Positions 7,813 through 15,743 of a stretch of DNA of 64,000 bases are shown piece by piece. Both the position numbers and the translations under genes were made by a program. Under the pieces are notes generated by a model. That model was not told the origin of the DNA. It saw nothing but the letters and a program-made list of their open reading frames with translations, and made no database searches. Numbering within the stretch: the stretch's first letter is position 1; every line of letters starts with the position of its first letter. The stretch spans positions 558,001-622,000 of the forward strand of contig NZ_BMGB01000001.1 in NCBI RefSeq assembly GCF_014639655.1. The letters run 5' to 3'. Source of the stretch: Conyzicola nivalis. Lineage in GTDB: Bacteria; Actinomycetota; Actinomycetes; Actinomycetales; Microbacteriaceae.

Positions 7813-8637
7813 CTATACGTCCGTCGCCGGGGCCGGGGGAGCGACCCTCCGGCGCCGCGGCCACCACGGCACGATGGCCGAGGTCGTCGCCTGGTACTCG
7901 GCGTACTCCGGGTATTTGCCGCGCGTGATGCTCTCGGTGAAGATCGTCGATCCGACGAACAGCAGCGTGAGCAGCAGCGGTCCGAGCACCGTCCACTGCA
8001 GCAGCGAGCCGGCGGCCGAGGCGCCGATGAGGAAGAACACCCACCACTGCGCCTGTTCGAAGAAGAAATTCGGATGTCGCGAAAGGCGCCACAATCCCGT
8101 CTGCAGAAACCGTGGACCGGCCGCGCCCCGTGCGCGTTTCCACGCATGGAACCGCCACTGCTGTTCGTCGGCGACCGTCTCGCCCACGAGCAGGGCGACG
8201 AAGACCGCGGCGAGCAGCCCGTCCACCGCGCCGAAGGGGGTTCCGCGGTGTTGCCAAGCGGTGAGGGCCGGCAGCGCGAGCAGCACCAGCACGGTGTTCT
8301 GGTACAGCACGATGAAGAAGAGGTTGAAGAAACCGAACTGCCAGCGTCGCATCCGGCCCCGCAGAACCGCCCAACGATAGTCCTCCGTGCCGGTGTAGCC
8401 GCCCTTCCTCGCGAAGTTGAAGGTGAGGCGGGCGCCCCAGAGCGTCACGAGAACCGCCATCACGGTGAGGCGCGCGTCGTCGAGTCCGGCGGACAGGGCG
8501 AAGACCCACACGTAGGCCACCGGGACGATCGACCAGAACCTGTCGACCCAAGAATGGTCGTGGGTGACGAGCGACAGCACCCAGGCGACGACGCACACCG
8601 CGGCGGCGATAGTGACGACCACGGCGAGAGGACCCAT
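7813..8637 (-). CDS. DUF1295 membrane protein (steroid 5-alpha-reductase-like)
   Basis: This 274-residue integral membrane protein has about seven hydrophobic segments and the family hallmark SRHPNFFFEQAQWW near residue 195, which in steroid reductases and isoprenylcysteine methyltransferases forms part of the cofactor site. The frame is open upstream, but the ATG at 8637 begins directly at the first membrane segment (PLAVVVTIAAAVCVVAW), so I use it. A W-G-A-R-L-T-F-N-x-x-R-K-G motif near residue 67 is also typical. The substrate is not known for bacterial members. Confidence 0.85.
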   Translation of the reverse strand: MGPLAVVVTIAAAVCVVAWVLSLVTHDHSWVDRFWSIVPVAYVWVFALSAGLDDARLTVMAVLVTLWGARLTFNFARKGGYTGTEDYRWAVLRGRMRRWQFGFFNLFFIVLYQNTVLVLLALPALTAWQHRGTPFGAVDGLLAAVFVALLVGETVADEQQWRFHAWKRARGAAGPRFLQTGLWRLSRHPNFFFEQAQWWVFFLIGASAAGSLLQWTVLGPLLLTLLFVGSTIFTESITRGKYPEYAEYQATTSAIVPWWPRRRRVAPPAPATDV

Positions 8638-8680
8638 GGCATAAATGGTAGAACCGCAGGCGTGACTAGACTCCTGTCTT

Positions 8681-9259
8681 GTGACAGCCGACGATGCGCC
8701 CACGGTCAGCTCGAGGGTGTTCACCGTGCCGAACATCCTCAGTTTCCTGCGGCTGGCGTTGGTGCCCGTGTTCCTCGTGCTCATCCTGCGCGGCGACGAC
8801 GCTCTCGCCCTGCTCGTGCTGGTGATTTCGAGCGTGACCGACTACCTCGACGGCGTGATCGCGCGGCGGTTCCACCAGATAACCCGTCTGGGCCAGCTGC
8901 TCGACCCCGCCGCAGACCGGCTGTTCATCTTCGCGGCTCTCGTCGGACTGGCAGCGCGGGAGATCCTGCCCTGGTGGCTCCTCGCCGCCATCGTGGGGCG
9001 GGACGTCATGCTGCTCGTCGTCGGCGTCGTGCTGGCCAACCACGGGTACGGACCGCTGCCGGTGCACCACCTCGGCAAGGTGGCGACATTCTGCCTGTTC
9101 TACGCGCTGCCGATCATCATGATCGCGCACGCGTTCCCCGTTACCGCGCCCGTCGCCGTGCCCGTCGGGTTCGCGTTCGCGCTGTGGGGAGCGTTCCTCT
9201 ACTGGTGGGCCGGGGGCGTCTATCTGCGCGAGGCAGCGCGGGTTTCCCGGCTTCACTAA
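8681..9259 (+). CDS. CDP-alcohol phosphatidyltransferase (PgsA-like)
   Basis: This 192-residue membrane enzyme transfers a phosphatidyl group from CDP-diacylglycerol to an alcohol. The full family motif is present: Asp54, Asp57-Gly58, Ala61-Arg62, Gly71, Asp75, Asp79 in the spacing D-x2-D-G-x2-A-R-x8-G-x3-D-x3-D. Five or six membrane spans surround it. Position just before the FHA and FtsR genes matches pgsA2 (Rv1822) of Mycobacterium, but whether the acceptor is glycerol phosphate, phosphatidylglycerol or inositol phosphate cannot be read from sequence. The GTG start has TAGACT eight bases upstream and no ribosome site, suggesting a leaderless message. Confidence 0.88.
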   Translation: MTADDAPTVSSRVFTVPNILSFLRLALVPVFLVLILRGDDALALLVLVISSVTDYLDGVIARRFHQITRLGQLLDPAADRLFIFAALVGLAAREILPWWLLAAIVGRDVMLLVVGVVLANHGYGPLPVHHLGKVATFCLFYALPIIMIAHAFPVTAPVAVPVGFAFALWGAFLYWWAGGVYLREAARVSRLH

Positions 9260-9387
9260 CAGTTGCGGATTCTTTCGACTCGGAACCGGCCCCGCATCCG
9301 TTACGCTGGACAATCAGCAAGGCCGGTCAAGCGGCTCGCTCTAGCCGGCTGGCTAGCCGGGCGTTTGGCCAGTATGGGAGGTTCACG

Positions 9388-9936
9388 ATGACTGATTCCG
9401 AGATTCCGGACCGTTCTGACATGAATCGACCAGGCGACGATCCCGCTGACGAGAACCCGACCCGAGATGCCCCCAGAGCGCAAGAGGAAAAAGCCAACGT
9501 GCCCCAGGAAAACGACACGACGCTGACATTCGGCAACGAATTCGGCGCGCAGCTTGCCGCTCTCGAGGGAGAGGTATCGGCCGAAGAGCAAGAAGCCATC
9601 GCGGCACTCCCGTCCGGTTCGGCCCTCCTCATCGTGCGTCGCGGTCCCACCGCCGGCGCACGCTTCCTGCTCGATGCAGACGTGACCACCGCCGGGCGTC
9701 ACCCCGAGGCGGACATCTTCCTCGACGACGTCACCGTCTCGCGTCGTCACGCGCAGTTCCTGCGCCACGGCACGCGCTTCGAGGTTAAAGACCTCGGCTC
9801 GCTCAACGGCACCTACCTCAACGGCGAGCGCATCGCCACCGAGGCGCTCGGCGACCGGTCCGAGGTGCAGGTGGGCAAGTTCCGCCTCACGTTCTACGCT
9901 TCGCGCGTCGACCTCGCGACCGCGGCTGGTAAATAG
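9388..9936 (+). CDS. garA: GarA/OdhI-type FHA-domain regulator
   Basis: This 182-residue protein has an FHA phosphothreonine-binding domain at about 79-175: GRHPEADI (103-110), SRRHA (118-122) and NGTYLNG (140-146). GarA of Mycobacterium and OdhI of Corynebacterium inhibit 2-oxoglutarate dehydrogenase and are switched off when one of two neighbouring threonines near the N-terminus is phosphorylated and folds back onto the FHA domain. Here DTTLTF (Thr44, Thr45) is the equivalent. The N-terminal tail of about 43 residues before it is longer than usual and strongly acidic. GGGAGG lies seven bases before the ATG. The gene is followed with a one-base overlap by ftsR, the order known from Corynebacterium. 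Confidence 0.92.
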   Translation: MTDSEIPDRSDMNRPGDDPADENPTRDAPRAQEEKANVPQENDTTLTFGNEFGAQLAALEGEVSAEEQEAIAALPSGSALLIVRRGPTAGARFLLDADVTTAGRHPEADIFLDDVTVSRRHAQFLRHGTRFEVKDLGSLNGTYLNGERIATEALGDRSEVQVGKFRLTFYASRVDLATAAGK

Positions 9937-10634
9937 TGGCTCGAGCAGCCGCCCAGGCCGGTGTGCCTGGGGGTTCGGGTCTGTTGAGCATCGGGCAGGT
10001 GCTCGCCAAGCTGAACCCTGAGTTTCCCGACCTCACCCCGTCGAAGCTCCGCTTTCTCGAGGAACGCCAGCTGATCACCCCCGCCCGCACCGACTCGGGC
10101 TACCGCAAGTTCTCGGGCGCCGACATGGACCGCCTGCGGTTCGTGCTCAGCATGCAGCGCGACCACTACCTGCCGCTCAAGGTCATCCGCGGCTACCTCG
10201 ACGAACTCGACGCCGGCCGCCAGCCCGAGTTGCCCGGCGGAGCCGTGCAGGCGCCCTCCATGCTCAGCGCCGAACGCCGACTGTCGCGCGACGAACTCGT
10301 ACGCGAGGCGGGCGCGAACGCGATGCTGCTCAACGACGCGGTATCCGCCTCGCTCATCGTCGCCGCCGACACCTTCGGCGAAGACGTGCTCGCCGTCCTC
10401 AAGTCGCTCGTCGAGCTGCAGCGCTCGGGAATCGAGCCGCGGCACCTCCGCGGATTCCGCGCGGCGGCCGAGCGTGAGCTCGGTCTGATCGAGAACGCGC
10501 TTATGCCCGTCGCCCGTCGCAAAGACGCCTCCAGCCGCGCCAAAGCGGCCGAAATGGCCCGCGAGATCGCGAGCCAACTCGAAATCGTCCGCAGCAGTCT
10601 CATCCGGTCTGCCCTCACGCGACTCGATTCGTAG
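9936..10634 (+). CDS. ftsR: MerR-family cell-division regulator FtsR
   Basis: This 232-residue regulator has a MerR-type winged helix-turn-helix at about 17-90 (LSIGQVLAKLN, then KLRFLEERQLITP and SGYRKFSGADMDRLRFV), then a longer C-terminal helical region than in metal-sensing MerR proteins and no Cys-based metal site. Its position directly behind the GarA/OdhI gene identifies it as the orthologue of Cg1631 (FtsR) and Rv1828. FtsR is known to activate ftsZ in Corynebacterium. The likely target in this window is the inverted repeat before ftsZ at 43077. The GTG start shares one base with the garA stop. Confidence 0.88.
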   Translation: MARAAAQAGVPGGSGLLSIGQVLAKLNPEFPDLTPSKLRFLEERQLITPARTDSGYRKFSGADMDRLRFVLSMQRDHYLPLKVIRGYLDELDAGRQPELPGGAVQAPSMLSAERRLSRDELVREAGANAMLLNDAVSASLIVAADTFGEDVLAVLKSLVELQRSGIEPRHLRGFRAAAERELGLIENALMPVARRKDASSRAKAAEMAREIASQLEIVRSSLIRSALTRLDS

Positions 10635-10739
10635 TACCGTCGAATATCAGCACGTGCGACACGCCGGGCAGTTTCGCCGGATGAGCCGCACGAGCGTCGG
10701 GTGTCTCGGTACCGTGGAGTTCGACAACATTAAGCGTCA

Positions 10740-10761
10740 ACTTCACGATGAAGGTTAAGAG
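10740..10761. promoter_or_regulatory. Inverted repeat upstream of second MerR gene
   Basis: CTTCA-CGA-TGAAG is a perfect short inverted repeat, continuing into AGGTTAAGAG (10752-10761). That decamer matches AGGTTGAGAG at the ftsZ operator in nine of ten bases. It could be the binding site of the gene's own product or of FtsR. It overlaps the ribosome-binding region of the gene at 10771. Confidence 0.5.
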
Positions 10762-10770
10762 GACAGAGCC

Positions 10771-11319
10771 ATGAGTGAACTCAGCCGTAGCGAGGCATCC
10801 CGCTACGACCTAGGCCTCCTCTTCACCGACGGAATGCCCGACCACGACGACGCCACCGGCTACCGCGGCGCCGTAGCCGCCCGTGCCGCAGGCATCAGCT
10901 ACCGCCAGCTCGACTACTGGGCCCGCACCGACCTCGTCGTCCCCACCGTGCGCGGAGCGGCCGGCAGCGGGTCGCAGCGCCTCTACGGTTTCCGCGACAT
11001 CCTCGTTCTCAAGCTCGTCAAGCGCCTGCTCGACACCGGCATTTCCCTGCAGCAGATCCGCATCGCCGTGAACCAGCTGCGCGAGTCGGGCATCAACGAC
11101 CTGGCCCAGACCACGCTGATGAGCGACGGCGCGAGCGTCTACCTGTGCACGAGCAACGACGAGGTCATCGACCTCGTCAGCCGCGGCCAGGGCGTCTTCG
11201 GCATCGCCGTGGGCAAGGTGCTGCGCGAGGTCGAGACCAGCCTCATCGAGCTCGACTCGGTCGCGGCCGAAGACCCGGCAGACGAACTGGCCAAGCGCCG
11301 CGTGAGCAAGGCCAGCTAG
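10771..11319 (+). CDS. MerR-family transcriptional regulator (Rv1830-like)
   Basis: This 182-residue protein has a MerR-type DNA-binding domain at about 30-105: GYRGAVAARAAGISYRQLDYWARTDLV, then a Ser-Gly-rich wing and RLYGFRDILVLKLVKRLLDTG. The C-terminal part contains a short alpha/beta segment (GASVYLCTSNDEVIDLVSRGQ) and no metal-binding Cys set. The position two genes after the GarA-type gene matches Rv1830 of Mycobacterium, a regulator linked with growth and division; the DUF151 nuclease gene found between the two regulators there is absent here. The start ATG has AGAGGACAGAG upstream. Confidence 0.87.
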   Translation: MSELSRSEASRYDLGLLFTDGMPDHDDATGYRGAVAARAAGISYRQLDYWARTDLVVPTVRGAAGSGSQRLYGFRDILVLKLVKRLLDTGISLQQIRIAVNQLRESGINDLAQTTLMSDGASVYLCTSNDEVIDLVSRGQGVFGIAVGKVLREVETSLIELDSVAAEDPADELAKRRVSKAS

Positions 11320-11340
11320 CTGGCACTCAGACACAAAAAA

Positions 11341-11370
11341 CCCCGGCTCGCGATGAGCCGGGGATTTTTT
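11341..11370. terminator. Bidirectional rho-independent terminator
   Basis: A nine-base stem CCCCGGCTC/GAGCCGGGG with a five-base loop is followed by ATTTTTT on the plus strand and preceded by an A-run that serves the minus strand. It separates the convergent MerR and ParA genes. Confidence 0.92.
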
Positions 11371-11388
11371 ATGTCAGGATGTCGCGGC

Positions 11389-12216
11389 TCAGCGAACCTC
11401 GCTGTAGTCACCGATCTTCGCCGTGCGCATAATGCGGTCGAGCAGCTGGTCGAAGTTGTGGGCCATCTCCTCGGCACTCTCGCCCGGCCAGACGTGCAGC
11501 GGCTTCGCGGCACCCTGCGCCTGCTGAAGCGAGGTGCGCTCCGGCAGCTGCGGGCTGAGCACGAGCGGGCCGAACATGTCGCGCAGTTCCTTGATGCGGA
11601 ACTGGTGCTCGAGCGACTGGATGCGCACGCGGTTCACGATGATGCCGAGCGGCTGCAGCCGGGGGGAGAGACCACGGCGGATCTCCTCGATCGCGCGCAG
11701 GGCGCGGTCGGCGGCCGCGACCGAGAACAGGCCGGGCTCGGTGACGACCGTCACGCGGTCGCTCGCCGCCCACGCGGTGCGCGTGAGGGCGTTGAGCGAT
11801 GGCGCGCAGTCGATGAGAACGAGGTCGTAGTCGCTCTCGACGTTGGCGAGGGCCTCCTCGAGCTTCCAGATCTCCCGGATGCTCGGGTGAGGGCCGTCGA
11901 AGTTGATGGCCGAGGGCGAACCGATGAGGACGTCGATCTTGCCGGGGCGTCCGCGGGTCCACCCGCTCGGGGCGATCGCTGCTCGAACGACTTTTTCTTT
12001 CGGCGACGCGAGCACATCCGCGATATTCAGGCGACCCGTGACGTCGATATCCATGCCGGTCGAAACGTCGGCTTGTGGATCGAGGTCCACCACGAGCGTT
12101 CGCAGGCCTTTCGCGAAGGCGGCAGAGGCGAGTCCAAGGGTGACCGTGGTCTTGCCCACACCCCCCTTGAGGGAACTGACGCTGAGTACATGCACGAGTA
12201 ACGACGATACCTTCAC
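11389..12216 (-). CDS. ParA-family chromosome-partition-type ATPase
   Basis: This protein of up to 275 residues has a deviant Walker A motif KGGVGKTT near residue 18 and the family segments DLDPQADVSTG and LVLIDCAPS. Such ATPases position chromosomes, plasmids or protein clusters by cycling on the nucleoid. No parB gene or parS site lies nearby, so it is an orphan member and not obviously the chromosomal ParA. The frame starts with GTG at 12216; a second GTG at 12195 begins directly at V-H-V-L-S-V-S-S-L and would remove seven residues. It is divergent from pyc with a 46-base shared spacer. Confidence 0.88.
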   Translation of the reverse strand: MKVSSLLVHVLSVSSLKGGVGKTTVTLGLASAAFAKGLRTLVVDLDPQADVSTGMDIDVTGRLNIADVLASPKEKVVRAAIAPSGWTRGRPGKIDVLIGSPSAINFDGPHPSIREIWKLEEALANVESDYDLVLIDCAPSLNALTRTAWAASDRVTVVTEPGLFSVAAADRALRAIEEIRRGLSPRLQPLGIIVNRVRIQSLEHQFRIKELRDMFGPLVLSPQLPERTSLQQAQGAAKPLHVWPGESAEEMAHNFDQLLDRIMRTAKIGDYSEVR

Positions 12217-12262
12217 TAGTCTTAAAGAACCTAAACGTCTGCGGTGTGCCGAAGGGGCTCAA

Positions 12263-15200
12263 TTGTTCAAGAAGATTCTCGTCGCCAACCGAGGTGAAAT
12301 TGCGATCCGTGCTTTCCGGGCTGCCTACGAGCTCGGTGCCAAGACCGTGGCGGTGTTCCCCTACGAGGACCGCAACTCGATGCACCGGCTGAAGGCCGAC
12401 GAGGCATACCAGATCGGCGAGCCGGGTCACCCGGTGCGCGCGTACCTCGACGTCGACGAGATCATCCGGGTCGCCGTCGAGTGCGGCGCGGACGCCATTT
12501 ACCCGGGTTATGGCTTCCTCTCCGAGAATCCCGACCTCGCACAGGCCGCCGCGGCCGCGGGCATCACCTTCATCGGCCCGCCCACCAAGGTGCTGCAGAT
12601 GGCAGGCAACAAGGTCACCGCGAAGGAACACGCGATCGCCGCGAACGTGCCCGTTCTCAAGTCGACGGCCGCCAGCAAAGACATCGAACTGCTGCTCGAG
12701 CAGGCCGCCGACATCGGCTTCCCGATCTTCGCGAAGGCCGTCGCCGGAGGCGGTGGACGCGGAATGCGCCGCGTGAACACACAGGAAGAACTCAGGGGAG
12801 CGCTCGAGGAAGCGATGCGCGAGGCCGACAGCGCCTTCGGCGACGCCACCATGTTCCTCGAGCAGGCCGTCGTGCGCCCGCGTCACATCGAGGTCCAGAT
12901 CCTCGCTGACGCCCACGGCGGCACCGTGCACCTGTTTGAGCGCGACTGCTCGGTGCAGCGGCGCCACCAGAAGGTCATCGAGATCGCCCCCGCGCCGAAC
13001 CTCGACGAGAACATCCGCCAGGCCATGTACCGCGACGCCATCGCGTTCGCGAAGTCGATCGGCTACGTGAACGCCGGCACGGTCGAGTTCCTCCTCGACA
13101 CGGTGGGGGAGCGCGCGGGCAAGCACTTCTTCATCGAGATGAACCCGCGCATCCAGGTCGAGCACACCGTGACCGAGGAGGTCACCGACGTCGACCTCGT
13201 GCAGTCGCAAATGCGCATCGCGTTCGGCCAGAGCCTGGCCGAGCTCGGCCTCGAACAGCAGGACATCCACCTGCGCGGCGCCGCCCTGCAGTGCCGCATC
13301 ACCACGGAGGACCCGGCCGCCGGCTTCCGCCCCGACACCGGCAAGATCACCACCTACCGCTCGCCCGGCGGCGCGGGCATCCGCCTCGACGGCGGAACGG
13401 TGAGCGCCGGCGCGCAGATCTCCCCGCACTTCGACTCCATGCTGGTGAAGATGACGTGCCGCGGCCGCAACTTCGCCGCGGCCGTCACACGGGCACGCCG
13501 TGGTCTCGCCGAGTTCCGGCTGCGCGGTGTCTCCACCAACATCCCGTTCCTGCAGGCCGTGCTCGACGACCCCGACTTCATCGCCGGCGACCTCAGCACC
13601 TCGTTCATCGAGGAACGCCCCCAGCTGCTCAACTCGCACCAGTCGAAGGACCGCGGCACCAAGATCCTCAACTGGCTCGCCGATGTGACGGTCAACCAGC
13701 CCAACGGCGATGGCGCCGGCCTCATCAGCCCGCAGGTCAAGCTGCCGGTCGTCGACCTCGAGGCGGAGGCTCCCGCCGGGTCTCGACAGAAGCTGCTCGA
13801 GCTCGGCCCCGTCGGATTCGCGACCGCCCTGCGCGCGCAGACCGCCCTCGCCGTGACGGACACCACGTTCCGCGACGCCCACCAGTCGCTACTCGCCACC
13901 CGCGTGCGCACCCGCGACCTGGTCGCGGTGCTGCCGCACGTCGCGCGCATGACGCCCGAGCTGCTCTCCGTCGAGGCCTGGGGCGGGGCGACCTACGACG
14001 TCGCGCTGCGCTTCCTCGGCGAAGACCCCTGGGAACGCCTGGCCACGATGCGCGAGGCGCTGCCGAACATCAACATCCAGATGCTGCTGCGCGGCCGCAA
14101 CACCGTCGGCTACACCCCGTACCCGACGAAGGTGACCGACGCGTTCGTGCGCGAGGCCGCGTCGACGGGTGTCGACATCTTCCGCATCTTCGACGCGCTC
14201 AATGACGTCTCGCAGATGCGCCCGGCGATCGACTCGGTGCTCGAGACGGGCAGCACCCTCGCCGAGGTGGCGTTCTGCTACACGGGCGACCTGCTCGACC
14301 CGAACGAGAAGCTCTACACCCTCGACTACTACCTGCGTCTCGCCGAACAGATCGTCGACACCGGCGCGCACGTGCTCGCCATCAAGGACATGGCCGGCGT
14401 TATGCGCGCGGGAGCCGCCGAGACGCTCGTCACCGCCCTGCGGGAGCGTTTCGACCTCCCGGTGCACGTGCACACGCACGACACCGCCGGCGGCCAGCTG
14501 GCCACCTTGCTCGCTGCGGCCCGCGCGGGCGCCGACGCGGTCGACGTCGCCAGCGCGCCGATGGCCGGCACCACGAGCCAGCCCTCCGCCTCGGCGCTCG
14601 TCGCCGCGCTCGCCCACACCGATCGTGACACCGGCCTCTCGCTGCAGGCCGTGAGCGACCTCGAGCCCTATTGGGAGGCCGTGCGCCACGTCTACAAGCC
14701 CTTCGAGTCCGGCCTCGCCGGCCCGACCGGCCGCGTCTACCGGCACGAGATCCCCGGCGGCCAGCTGTCCAACCTGCGCCAGCAGGCGATCGCCCTCGGC
14801 CTGGCCGACCAGTTCGAGAAGATCGAGGACCTCTACGCCGCGGCGAACGAGATGCTCGGACGCCCGCCCAAGGTGACCCCGTCGTCGAAGGTGGTGGGCG
14901 ACCTCGCCCTCGCCCTCGCCGCCGCGGACGCCGACCCGGCCGACTTCGAGGAGAACCCCTCCAAGTACGACATCCCCGACTCGGTCATCGGCTTTATGGC
15001 CGGCGAGCTCGGAGAACTGCCCGGCGGATGGCCGGAGCCGTTCAGATCGAAAGTACTCGCCGGCCGCACGGTTAAAATCGGCGTCGAGGAGCTGAGCGCA
15101 TCCGACCTCGAGGCCCTTGACAGCGACCCCAAGACCCGTCGTGCCGCCCTCAACCGTCTGCTCTTCGCCGCTCCGGCGAAGACCTACGAGCAGGTCCGCG

Positions 15201-15667
15201 AGAACTACGGCGACCTCTCGGTGCTCGACACCACCGACTACCTCTACGGCCTGCACCAGGGCGTCGAGCACGTCGTCGCGATCGACAAGGGCGTGAGCCT
15301 GTTCGTCGGGCTCGAGGCGATCGGCGACGCGGACGACAAGGGCATCCGCACGGTGATGGCCACGTTGAACGGCCAGCTGCGCCCAGTGTTTGTGCGGGAC
15401 AGGGGCATTTCGGTGACCACCGCGAGTGCCGAGAAGGCGGATGCCGCGGTGCCCGGCCACGTCGCGGCGCCGTTCTCCGGCGTCGTCACGGTGCAGGTCG
15501 AGGTGGGCGACACGGTCGAGGTCGGCCAGAGTGTCGCGACCATCGAGGCGATGAAAATGGAGGCCGCCATCACGTCCAGCGTCGCCGGAACCGTCGTCCG
15601 TCTGGCGATCCCGAAGACGCAACAGGTCGACGGCGGCGACCTGCTGCTCGAGGTCAAGGCGAAGTAG
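12263..15667 (+). CDS. pyc: Pyruvate carboxylase
   Basis: Biotin enzyme (1134 residues, full length) that makes oxaloacetate from pyruvate, ATP and bicarbonate, replenishing the citric-acid cycle. Domain order is biotin carboxylase (1 to about 450; ATP-grasp glycine loop GGGGRGMR, active-site FFIEMNPRIQVEHTVTE), carboxyltransferase (about 530-800; DTTFRDAHQSLLATRVRT, later HVHTHDTAGG metal site), tetramerisation region, and biotinyl domain with AMKM carrying the biotinylated Lys1098. The start is TTG at 12263 with a good ribosome site GAAGGGG five bases before it; the longer frame upstream is read-through. It is divergent from the ParA gene. Confidence 0.97.
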   Translation: MFKKILVANRGEIAIRAFRAAYELGAKTVAVFPYEDRNSMHRLKADEAYQIGEPGHPVRAYLDVDEIIRVAVECGADAIYPGYGFLSENPDLAQAAAAAGITFIGPPTKVLQMAGNKVTAKEHAIAANVPVLKSTAASKDIELLLEQAADIGFPIFAKAVAGGGGRGMRRVNTQEELRGALEEAMREADSAFGDATMFLEQAVVRPRHIEVQILADAHGGTVHLFERDCSVQRRHQKVIEIAPAPNLDENIRQAMYRDAIAFAKSIGYVNAGTVEFLLDTVGERAGKHFFIEMNPRIQVEHTVTEEVTDVDLVQSQMRIAFGQSLAELGLEQQDIHLRGAALQCRITTEDPAAGFRPDTGKITTYRSPGGAGIRLDGGTVSAGAQISPHFDSMLVKMTCRGRNFAAAVTRARRGLAEFRLRGVSTNIPFLQAVLDDPDFIAGDLSTSFIEERPQLLNSHQSKDRGTKILNWLADVTVNQPNGDGAGLISPQVKLPVVDLEAEAPAGSRQKLLELGPVGFATALRAQTALAVTDTTFRDAHQSLLATRVRTRDLVAVLPHVARMTPELLSVEAWGGATYDVALRFLGEDPWERLATMREALPNINIQMLLRGRNTVGYTPYPTKVTDAFVREAASTGVDIFRIFDALNDVSQMRPAIDSVLETGSTLAEVAFCYTGDLLDPNEKLYTLDYYLRLAEQIVDTGAHVLAIKDMAGVMRAGAAETLVTALRERFDLPVHVHTHDTAGGQLATLLAAARAGADAVDVASAPMAGTTSQPSASALVAALAHTDRDTGLSLQAVSDLEPYWEAVRHVYKPFESGLAGPTGRVYRHEIPGGQLSNLRQQAIALGLADQFEKIEDLYAAANEMLGRPPKVTPSSKVVGDLALALAAADADPADFEENPSKYDIPDSVIGFMAGELGELPGGWPEPFRSKVLAGRTVKIGVEELSASDLEALDSDPKTRRAALNRLLFAAPAKTYEQVRENYGDLSVLDTTDYLYGLHQGVEHVVAIDKGVSLFVGLEAIGDADDKGIRTVMATLNGQLRPVFVRDRGISVTTASAEKADAAVPGHVAAPFSGVVTVQVEVGDTVEVGQSVATIEAMKMEAAITSSVAGTVVRLAIPKTQQVDGGDLLLEVKAK

Positions 15668-15743
15668 TTTCGCACTAGCGGGCGGGCCACGGCGGCTCGG
15701 GCAGTAAACTGAGGGTTGTACTGCACCGAAAGGGAATGCCGCC

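Noticed and set aside
11389-12216. Chromosomal parAB partition locus
   Set aside because: Only a ParA-type gene is present; there is no parB and no parS-like site nearby, and chromosomal parAB normally lies near the origin with rsmG and rnpA.
11408-13882. 824-codon minus-strand frame across the ParA gene and the start of pyc
   Set aside because: It runs antisense to pyc and out of frame through the ParA gene, with a composition typical of GC-rich shadows.
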